Assembly: GCF_964275005.1 (NCBI RefSeq)
Contig: NC_092702.1
Location: 4,093,501-4,157,500 of the forward strand
From: Diadema setosum
Taxonomy: Eukaryota > Echinodermata > Echinoidea > Diadematoida > Diadematidae
Reading direction: 5' to 3'
DNA length: 64,000 nt
The number at the start of each line of letters is the position of its first letter. Position 1 is the stretch's first letter. The position numbers and the translations under genes are program-made. The notes under the pieces were generated by a model, which searched no databases, had not been told where the DNA came from, and saw only the letters and a program-made list of their open reading frames with translations. Shown one piece after another: positions 55,161 to 64,000 of the stretch.

Positions 55161-56345
55161 TAGGCCTACTCGTTTCTCTCATCTTATAGTCCCCTTGTGT
55201 TGTCCTCCTCGGGTAAATGATATTGAAAATACCCAAAGTTCAGGTTGTTTATTTGTGAGTGTGTTTTTGTTCCTTCAGTTAAAAATAAGGAAGAATTATA
55301 AAAAACGCCATTATCTCCCAGAGGTCTTGATTAAACCAGTTAAGCAGACTGCTTATTGATAACGGTCTCCTCCACTCTGGTGTACCAGAAAATAGATGAC
55401 GATGAAATGAAATGGATGTTTATTTTACTACACAGGTAATTATATCTATTTCTTTGAAGTATACTCTCGTTTATATTTTGATATGAACATTGCTAATTTT
55501 GTCATAATGATTTTATTTTTGCCAGTGTAGGAATAAAACAAACTGAAACTGAAATCATTTCATTTCTAGACCCCCTCCCCTCCATCGCTCTCTCTTCATG
55601 CAATAATCGTCCCGAACTACAACGATGCGATTTTCCACAACCATTTATTAAAAATGCAATGAATTGATATTTGAACAAAAAATTAAAACCACCAATAACA
55701 AACCTGAATAATGAATTGGAACGTAACTATACCAACTTTTGTATTCATTCTTTTTTTTTTTTTGTCATTGTTGATTTAGACGAACGTGTACGGTGTTGAA
55801 GTAAACACAAGGGTAATATCGATGCCATAAACAGTGCGGTTGCGGGTGATTATTATTTCACGCGCGAGACACTACTATTTCTTGCCTTATCGAATGCAAC
55901 TTTGTGGTGAAAGGCGCGGTAAATATAGTACCTTAACCTTGGTTCGAAAATCATCCTTTATACTCTTATGTCTTTTTTTGGGGGGGGGGGGGAGGTGGTG
56001 AGCAGGATATAGTTACAGGATCTTGTCAGATACCCCGGTAGCCTGTACGTTGCGGTTGCTACCTATCCTTGCCACAAAATGGAATTGAACAAAATTATCA
56101 AACTTTCACATTCCATATTTGCACTTTTTAGTGCCTTATATATCAGTTCTTAGCCTTCGTGCACAGTATGATGAGATATTTTAAGATCAGATTCGAGAAA
56201 TGTCACTTATACCTATGATCGAAGCAGAACTGATTTGTTAATGTTATTTTTATAATCATTTATACCGTTACTGTAGGGCCTAAATTATCAATAAAGTGAT
56301 TGGAATTAGTTTGCCTAGAACGGTATTCATAGTCATGTGAGTTGT
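55161..56345. other. Gene-free stretch with a LINE-like 3' end
   Basis: TTTTATTTTTGCCAGTGTAG followed by AATAAAACAAACTGAAACTG at about 55509-55555 looks like a plus-strand LINE 3' end with TGAAAC tail. T-run/G-run junction near 55976-55992. No gene recognised. Confidence 0.45.
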
Positions 56346-56424
56346 GAATATAGTAATAGTAATAGTAATAGTAATAGTAATAGTAATAGTAATAGTAATA
56401 GTAATAGTAATAGTAATAATATTA

Positions 56425-56461
<37 letters not shown>

Positions 56462-56500
56462 TAATAATAATAATAATAGTTTAGTAATAGTAATATTAAT
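56346..56500. repeat. TAGTAA/TAA microsatellite
   Basis: About a dozen GTAATA units grade into an AAT run and back to imperfect GTAATA units; forward reading gives Ser/Asn runs without biological meaning. Confidence 0.95.
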
Positions 56501-57229
56501 AGTAGTAATAGTAGCATAGGGCCTGTATTACACCTATTGTTCTGTTATCATTTCTTGATTTTTGTAATTTCTATCATATAATTATTGCTAATGACATCTT
56601 CATCAATGTTGTCATTGTCTCATTCTCATTATCATTAAGATCTCTATAATGTCAAGTGTATAGCTAGACTTATGAGTTCTCCACCAGTCTGTTTTATATG
56701 AAATTATTAGAATCAGAATCATATTTAAATTTGATAATTGACATAATCTTGTGCTTCATGAAAATTTCGAAATGACGTCTTACATTTTCATGAAACCATT
56801 ATAGTTTCTACATTCCTCCTGTGACCACCAGCGCAGGAGTTTAAATCCCGCCAAATATTACCAACCTGCATATTGAACACACGTGCTCTTAATTGAGTGA
56901 TTACCGCAAATTTAAGCCTTATAATCATATTGTGCGTTGTTTTGGCAGTGATGTGAAATATTATCATAATACATGCCGCTTATACTCTTGAATTTACAAA
57001 GAGCCACTGTACTGAACACGTGGAACCGAAGTTCTGTTTGTTGCTGTAACACAAGCAAAGCTATTCTTTATTTTCTTTTTTTTTTAAACAATCATCGCTT
57101 ATCATTAACATGATGATAAGAAAAAAAAATGATAATGATAATTATTATTATTATCAATATTAGTAGAAGTAGTAGTAGTAGTAGATGTGCATGGGTATAA
57201 TTTTAACAACTTTAAAATTCATTATGATC
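56501..57229. other. Gene-free stretch
   Basis: Short TTA and TAG runs near 57130-57185. A weak tRNA B-box-like AGTTTAAATCC at about 56838, without a partner A box. No gene recognised. Confidence 0.4.
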
Positions 57230-57350
57230 ATTTTTCAATTTCATTTTTTTTTATTTCAATTCAATCTCTTATTTCTCAGTGGAAAAAAAAATACGTCAGA
57301 TATAACAAAATGAAATGATACCGCATTATGATATCCAGCTAAGCATAAAA
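57230..57350 (-). mobile_element. Antisense LINE 3' end
   Basis: Matches 47770-47850 (see there), with an interrupted AATTTC/AATTC tail on its left side. Confidence 0.55.
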
Positions 57351-58381
57351 GAATCGAAATTTGGAATCTAAGAAGTAATGCTGAAGAAATATGATTGAAG
57401 AGCAAGTTTGTTTCGGCAAGCTATTGGTCATCCATGTTCATGTACTCTTGTTCATGTTTACTTTTGTGATTTTTGTCTTTTAACACAAATAAAGCATAAA
57501 AAAAAAAATAGAACTGCGAAAGGAGACCAGAAATATCTGCAGCCATCTGAAGATAAGTCCCATGCATCTTTTTATTATAAATAACATTATTGTCTGTGCC
57601 AACAGTTGCAGAGTCACTTTGGCGTTGTGCTGATCGAACGTTGCCAAGCTTTTTTATTACATGTATTATTATTTTACTACATAATAAAACAATAACGGCA
57701 CTCGTGACTCATCAATAGCCTGATAAAAATGGAGCACGGACATATTATTATGGCCTGTTTATTGTGTATATGGCATCATTGTTTTTTTCTAAGATCATGG
57801 CATAAACGATATGTGTGTGGGTGTGTGTGTGTGTGGTGTGTGTGCGCGCGCAGAAAAGAAAAGAAAACAGTGTCTTGCACCTGATATGGACAATGAAAAA
57901 ACACGAAGTGCGCAACAATTCTAAATTTTGTTGATGCAAAATGTGCATATACACGTATGATTGATGAACTCAATCGATCATTCCTTTCTTCCTTCCTTTT
58001 TCATTGCTTCTCTCTCTCTCTCTCTCTCCTTCTCTCTCTTTTTTTTTTTTGGGGGGGGGGGGGGGGTTACCTGTATCCTTCTTGTCTAGAAAGCTCAAAT
58101 TCAACGAATTTTTAGTGAGACATTTGTACCATACCCGCTCGTCATTGACTGTGTAACAATGAGAGATTTACAAGCGGCATGTTTTGTCGATTTCAATAAA
58201 CGGATAACTAGTTTATACCTGCATGAATTCCCTGAAAACACATTCCAGTAGCTTTCGTTTCGCTCTGTAAAATAAAAACAAAAAATGTGTAAAAGAATCT
58301 TGATGTCTACAAACACCTTTTGCTCCATTCTCTTTGACAAGTCAACTCAACACCAAACATCGGGCTTATGTAGGTTAATAA
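57351..58381. other. Gene-free stretch
   Basis: GT run at about 57811-57845, CT run at about 58009-58040 and a T-run/G-run junction at 58040-58066. No gene recognised. Confidence 0.5.
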
Positions 58382-58555
58382 CCTCGACACTGCCTGGCTA
58401 GTTCAACAAGCAAGCCGCCAGGGCCACTGGACCCACGAAGCGTTGATGACATTGCTCTCGAGTGGTTTCCTGATGGGAAGCACTTGGTTGCAGTGAATGG
58501 AGACCCTGACAGCAGCGCCCATTTTCTGGACGAGCTTTTACTCAGGTTTGGGTAG
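58382..58555 (+). other. Orphan open segment, 57 codons, no ATG
   Basis: An uninterrupted frame between stop codons reads KPPGPLDPRSVDDIALEWF then PDGKHLVAVNGDPDSSAHF and LDELLLRFG-stop. It has balanced composition and looks protein-like, but it has no start codon, no neighbouring motif and no recognised family. It could be an exon fragment, a transposase scrap or chance. Confidence 0.25.
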
Positions 58556-59440
58556 ACAGAGAGTACGGCAGTATGCCAAGTTGTTCGTTTGCGATGTAGG
58601 TCATTGACAGCAGTTCAACATCTACCGAATTCAAATCGAGCGACTCAAACACTTACAGCGGGGACAAACGAAGACTTTTGAGTCTCTGTATTATACGCTT
58701 AGAATGATTTCTCTTAGCTGCTGACCCTAGAGTTAATCAATCACTGACGGAAATCCACCACCTTGCGTTGCTCATTTCCACGGGATAGATTTATCCAGGG
58801 AGGTGGAAGATTCCATATGCACCTCCCTGATTTATCTGCGTCTAGCATTTTCAGCTACAGTGTATTACGTTTTATGTCTTCTAACTACACTTTTTCGCTC
58901 TGTCTCCGGTCAGGATTAACACCTGTTCGCAGTTTTATTAGGAACGGACAGGTTTCTAAAGAGATGTGCCAAAATAATATCATAACAGCAGCTGACACAA
59001 TAGCTTCCCTTTAACTGAAAGCTCACGTGGACGTGGACTCACCCTGATTTCACCGTAGCTCTGCAGAGTGATGCTGATAATAAACGCAATGGCTCTACTC
59101 AGCGCAGTCACGAATAGCTCACAGAATAGTGGGGAAACTTTTATCAGTTGGGTATGTTTGTAAATGCGTCAGTACAGACCATTACGTGTCCGCGCCACCA
59201 GCCTATCAAATAATCACTTTAGTACCTCAGGTCTGAATTTAATTAGTGAAATCCGCGAGAGGTGTGTCGCTTGCGAACCGAGACCGTAGCGATCAGAATA
59301 ATCTAACTTGTATCTGCGGTCAGGCGAGGCATATCTCGGGGTATTAAAACGTTTAAGTCTGTCCATCCGAATCATAATCGGTCGTTATCCAGTAGTAACC
59401 CTTATTCCTTCAATCCGTCCTGTATTAGACGTGTGAGACT
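58556..59440. other. Gene-free stretch
   Basis: Unique-looking sequence with no gene or repeat recognised. Confidence 0.5.
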
Positions 59441-60076
59441 GCTCGAGCTGACGAGAAAGCTTGCAGCACGTGCCGCGAGGTAAACGCACGCGCCGCACGT
59501 GTCAGGTCAACGCAAGGTCCCAGAAGTCGTCGTCTGCGTAGGAACGCGGTAATCGTTTCGAGCGTTTCGAGGATAGAACGAAATTTATAGTAGCAGACGA
59601 CATCTTCAGGATACCTTACTCTCGAGTTCAGAGAGCTGCTGCCTTATGTACGTGTTCTCAACATTCATAACAGGAACCGTGGAATGATAACGACATGAGT
59701 TTGTGCAGCAACCCGAGATATTAGTCATCATTAGTTTCCTAGTCGGAATAAACGGATTTATGCCATCACCGGCCATTTTGCGTGATGTGTTGTGGAGATT
59801 CTTCTTAAGTTGACAACGTGTGACTAAGGCTGGAAAAGAGAGCGGTAGCTTGCTCGCGAATAACAATTCCCTACCCAACCTTCTTGCGGTCCAGGGCTGG
59901 GGGTCGGACCGCGTCTTGAAGGGTTGCTGTCACGATGATCGGCGACGCCACATCTCATATCCCATGCACGGCATTTGGCGGGTTCAAATCCACTCTAGCA
60001 ACATATCGAAATTACTTCAGCATGTTCCCCAGTAGTACACCACTCTTCAGCTCCAAGCACCGGAAAAGCAAAGCAG
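59441..60076 (+). promoter_or_regulatory. Possible promoter and non-coding first exon
   Basis: This is the least AT-rich non-repeat stretch of the right half. It is CpG-bearing, with CACGTG and CGCACGTG words near 59468-59500, and ends in a consensus splice donor, AAGCAG|GTAAGT (junction after 60076). No open frame of note runs into the donor. I infer a 5' UTR exon of a gene whose coding exons would be beyond the window, or a chance donor. Confidence 0.25.
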
Positions 60077-61700
60077 GTAAGTAATCCAGTTATTGTCTAA
60101 ATTATTTCTATAGCAACATCGCTCGTCGTCTCCGATGTAACAGCTATTTCGTTTGTTTTCGTGTGAAATTACTAGCTAGGGACTGCAGGGTTCTACATGA
60201 ACTATACACAACACGTTGTAACGGTTCGGTTCGACACTCGACAGTACCGTGACGGGTAGCATAACAATGTTACGAATGCACGTCAAACATTTGTGAGTGG
60301 CTCTGGCTGGCATAGGGATCACAAATTGTACGTGACATTTACAGTCCCATACATACGATTCGTCGTAAATCTTCTTGCGATTATGAGGGAGAGACGGGAC
60401 TGACACAAGTCACTAAACATGATTCAGTGATATGTCAGCTTATATTACATAGATTCACCTATCTGCCTCGCTTTATGATGTTGCATTTACTAGATGGACA
60501 ACAGTCAAATCATATAGCATGCCCCTATCATGCGGACGGAAAATACTGATTTTCAAGGCGTCTTTAAAATTCCTACAAAATATGACAGCCCCATCGTTTT
60601 TCAAACTATTCAAAGTAAATTTCCGTACAAGCAACATTGTTATTCATCAATTATTATGTATGAGTTAAGTTCATCTTATAGGTCTTAACTCTACCTTGCA
60701 TGCAATCATTACAATATCGTTTCCTATACATGATATCAAACTTTCCCAATGAGCAGTGGAATAAATATCATCGTAAACGCCAATACGTAATGATTCGTAT
60801 TCCGATATTCGCATGCTTACATAACTCACCTTGTAAATCTCACACGCGTTCATCATTATTTCATCCCTATACTCCTGGAGGGGAAAAAAACCTATTTAAT
60901 CAGGCACAGAGCACTTAATGAGATATCCGTGCTAAATTCTACAGATGATGCAATCTATGTATGTGATAGTGACTGCATGGATATTGATTAACACCTCTCA
61001 GTGATTCTTTCTTTCAGAACATCCTAATGTGATCTAGATAAGATCCCGTTTAGCACTCCACGAGAAAGTCCATGTCAATGCTTATCAAGTCATTGGCACC
61101 ACCTACTGAAACTATCATTGCTAAATATCCATGTTACCATCAATCATTGGCATCTAAACCACGTACAAGATATCGAACGAATTGTAGCGGTCATGCCAAA
61201 ACGTCTATTGCAGTAACATTATGCCACCACTTATCCATATTCCATTTCCCTGATTACAGTTTTGTTGTTTTTGCCGTCAAGGGAAGATAGAATTTCCTGT
61301 TTCGCTTCGGTATAGTTCACTGCTTGAATTCACTGTGTGGTTGACTAAAATGAAGAATAGAACCAGAAACTGATCTTTAACTCCTTATAGTCCTCTCATT
61401 CCCCACTCATTTTTTTATTTTTCTTTTCTGAGCTCCAAAGTTCACTATCATTGCAGGACATGAGGGAAGAGTGAAAAGGATTATAGTATCGAATCTGTAA
61501 CACGCAGAAGTACAAAAGTGAAATTTACGACGGCGGGAACGTGACTGTATGTCGCATAATATTTCCCCCATTCCAGTTTACGATTGCATCTGGCTGCGGT
61601 TTGCTGTAATATAGCGCAGTTACTCAAGAGGACATTAATTCCACTTTACATCATCCGTTGCCAACCATATAAAAATTCTGCTTATGACGATATATTTTTG
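60077..61700. other. Gene-free stretch
   Basis: No gene or named repeat recognised. Confidence 0.5.
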
Positions 61701-61709
61701 ACGATTACA

Positions 61710-61935
61710 CCAGGGAAGAGATCGTGGCATTGTGGATGAGACTCATATGACTTTCAATCGGAGGTCCCGAGTTCGATTCCCGCCCAGTGCTTGCGGTCCT
61801 TGGACAACATGTTTTATCCACCATGTACCTTTCTACCCAGCTGTATAAATGGGTACCTGGCAACGCTAGTGTAATGATAATGGCAGAACAATGGCAACAC
61901 TAAATAGGCTACCCTGGATAATGAAGACCATTATG
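61710..61935 (+). mobile_element. tRNA-derived SINE
   Basis: A box TGGCATTGTGG (61725-61735) and B box AGTTCGATTCC (61770-61780) have tRNA-like spacing, with TCCCGAGTTCGATTCCCG forming the T-arm-like part. The tRNA-unrelated body follows with CCTTGGACAACATG and TATAAATGGGTACCTGGC, a block I recognise from tRNA-SINEs of marine invertebrates. The 3' end is not sharp. Confidence 0.8.
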
Positions 61936-62659
61936 ATATATTATTCTAAAATTTGAAATGATCATACCAGTTACGCAACACGTCATCAAAAACGAAAATG
62001 GATGGAAATTTTAAATATGACAAAGTAAGCAATCATCTCGACTGATCATGTAGGCCTACCTTTCATGGCATCATCAACCATGACTGAATTTAGGCTTGAT
62101 CAGGTTGAGCAGCTTTACTTTCAGCCGTATCCCTTTTTAAATTCAACGTACATAAAAAGTTTGAGAGGTGTGTTTCTATACTAAAACGGTTGATAATGTT
62201 GCGCTAATTTTACAAGGCCCTGGTCTATTCGTAGCTTGATAACTTCCTTTCGCCGATGGCAACGATCGATATTCACGATAAGGTGGTCGTTGGCTTTACA
62301 GATCTGCACGATCTTACGAACACAGAACAACACAGCTCACCTTCGTGATTAGGCGGGAAGCACGTGGGTAATTGAGTCACGTGGCTTCACCATGCACCTG
62401 GCGACTTTCATAACTGTCACTTCTTCTTCTTTTTTTTTTCTTTTTTTTTTTTTGGCTCGCCCTCGAAATTGCTGGTCTAAAAATAGACAACTCTTATGCC
62501 ATAACGGTATCATCCTTCATTCATTGAACACTAATATGGAAGGTATCAATCTAAAAATGAGCTTATTTTAACGGCTCGGCCATTGTGGTAGAAATGTAAA
62601 AATAAAGACGATGATGATGATTATGATGATAATGACGGTAACAATGATTATGTAAATGA
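61936..62659. other. Gene-free stretch
   Basis: T-rich tract near 62428-62454 and a GAT-rich run at about 62605-62680. No gene recognised. Confidence 0.5.
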
Positions 62660-62819
62660 TAATGACAGTGATGACAAAACATTGTATTGGTCATAACCAG
62701 CAATCTCTCATCACCTTCAAAAAACATCTAAAAACTCACTTGTTTCGTTAATGTCAATAATTCACTGGTAATTTCATTTTTTGAGCATGTACGTTCATGG
62801 AAAATGCGCGATGATATAG

Positions 62820-62861
<42 letters not shown>

Positions 62862-62872
62862 CATCATCATTA
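62660..62872 (+). mobile_element. L2/CR1-like LINE 3' end with TTA tail
   Basis: The frame at 62698-62751 reads QQSLITFKKHLKTHLFR-stop, the terminal motif of L2/CR1 polyproteins (SxxTFKxxLKTHLF). A short 3' UTR and GCGCGATGATATAGA follow, then a TTA run (62821-62861), matching the usual end of L2-type elements. Strongly 5'-truncated. Confidence 0.75.
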
Positions 62873-64000
62873 TTATCATCATCATTATAATTATCATTAT
62901 CATCATTATTAACAATGATAACACTGATATTGACAGCAATGTTTACTATTGTGATAAAAGTAATCATTATGACGACTAATGTAATGTTAAAAGCTATATC
63001 AATACAACTGTATCACTTATCCCGTAAATTGTGTTCACAAACATTGCATTCACGTGAGAAAAACAAAACGCGAAAGATTTGAAAAATTGAAAAATAATGG
63101 TTCATTTTTGCTATTGGACAAATGAATAGTTCGCGTAGACTGCTAAACAATTATACAGGGGAAACAGTGTTTGCGAAGTGACCAATTTGATATTTCAGCT
63201 GTGATTGCACAAAAATACATAGAATAATCATATCCGCTCATTTCTTGTGGTTTGTATTCATAATCCAGTCATTCGTATATGTCATGATCCGGTATTGTGA
63301 CACAATGAAAACAACAAAGCCTTCGAAAAACAAACAGGCGTGATACAGCCCCTCTACATCACATGCATATTTTAATGGGACACACAGCATGTTGCCATGT
63401 TTTTACACGACTACGTGTAAAGATTAGCTACCACTAATTAATGTATGCACAATAACCAGAAATAATGTAATGCAATGTCACGAGTCTAGACGATATATTA
63501 TTCCGATGTAATTCGTCAACCATCATCGCCAGCTAAACCGCTAAAGTAAATAATATTGCAGTGTCCTTCTCAAGGGATAAGGAAGCAGTAACAGAAGCGT
63601 TGGGAAAGTATTCCTGTTCACTACACTGAAAACAAGCCGACAATATGATATGTATGTCCTTGAAATATCAATCTGTTGTGGGTGGAGATCTGGTATGAGT
63701 ATTGTATCAAAAGTACATTGCATGTTTTCCTTTAATCTCAAACGATATCTTTTCCAAGATATACGTATATTTGACACCGTGTAGATGATGATTAATTCTA
63801 CTAATTCTATTCATAATTCTACTTACCGGTATACCATAGATTCATATAGCACTCTTCATTTAATTTTTTGTTCATTTCATCTCATTTGTTTCATTTCCGA
63901 CCAACAAAAGTACAATTACAGTAGGACATTAACGATATGCATAATTACACATAATCAATACAACATTGAAATACGGGAAGATACAATGACTGAAGTACAA
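62873..64000. other. Gene-free stretch to window end
   Basis: Imperfect CAT/TTA repeats to about 62945. Nothing else recognised; the 78-codon minus-strand frame at 63541-63777 has no motif. Confidence 0.5.

Noticed and set aside
59979-59995. Perfect tRNA B-box-like GGTTCAAATCC
   Set aside because: The T-stem around it does not pair and no A box is at the right distance, so neither a tRNA gene nor a clear SINE can be supported.
1-64000. LTR retrotransposons, retrovirus-like or Polinton-like elements and viral remnants
   Set aside because: No long terminal direct repeats, protease, integrase, capsid or envelope-like coding was seen; all reverse-transcriptase matches have non-LTR LINE motifs.

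Overview
Animal (metazoan) genomic DNA, AT-rich, dense in non-coding repeats and microsatellites. The LINE families, the TTAA-flanked T2/Kolobok-like MITEs and a single-exon immunoglobulin-superfamily receptor pair fit a marine deuterostome, most likely an echinoderm such as a sea urchin. That is an inference from repeat style; no species marker is visible. No bacterial features, CRISPR array, rRNA or clear tRNA gene was found, and no LTR retrovirus-like or capsid-bearing element was recognised. || LAYOUT. (1) About 1-6230 and 6795-12290 are two copies of one ~6-6.8 kb unit in direct tandem. They are nearly identical except for presence/absence differences: a ~288 bp loss in copy 2 that cuts a LINE remnant, and a 557 bp foldback element present only in copy 1. 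The unit has no convincing gene. (2) 12290-18250 is a patchwork of hairpins, LINE 3' ends, a 663 bp terminal-inverted-repeat element and a ~254 bp tandem repeat. (3) About 18.6-32.2 kb and 35.6-43.05 kb are two diverged copies of a second segmental duplication. Each carries one intronless Ig-domain type I membrane receptor gene on the minus strand (27095-29119 and 38830-40899) with a conserved TATA-type promoter. The first unit also holds a full-length LINE with an intact 989-codon endonuclease/reverse-transcriptase ORF; its empty site is visible in the second unit. (4) 43-64 kb is mostly non-genic: LINE scraps, T2-like MITEs, two adjacent foldback elements of extreme composition (54.0-55.2 kb), microsatellites, one tRNA-derived SINE (61.7 kb) and a possible 5' exon of a gene leaving the window (about 59.4-60.08 kb). 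|| HOW THE PARTS RELATE. The only confident host genes are the two Ig receptors. They share four Ig domains, a transmembrane helix and a tyrosine-rich tail, but the tails have diverged: copy 1 lacks a 41-residue segment, while copy 2 lost its last 26 residues, including one tyrosine motif. The most unusual sequence observation is a set of six or more foldback elements whose ends share a CCC-G/T-G/T-T-Y-ACA-like core, but whose interiors are each built from a different self-complementary word vocabulary.
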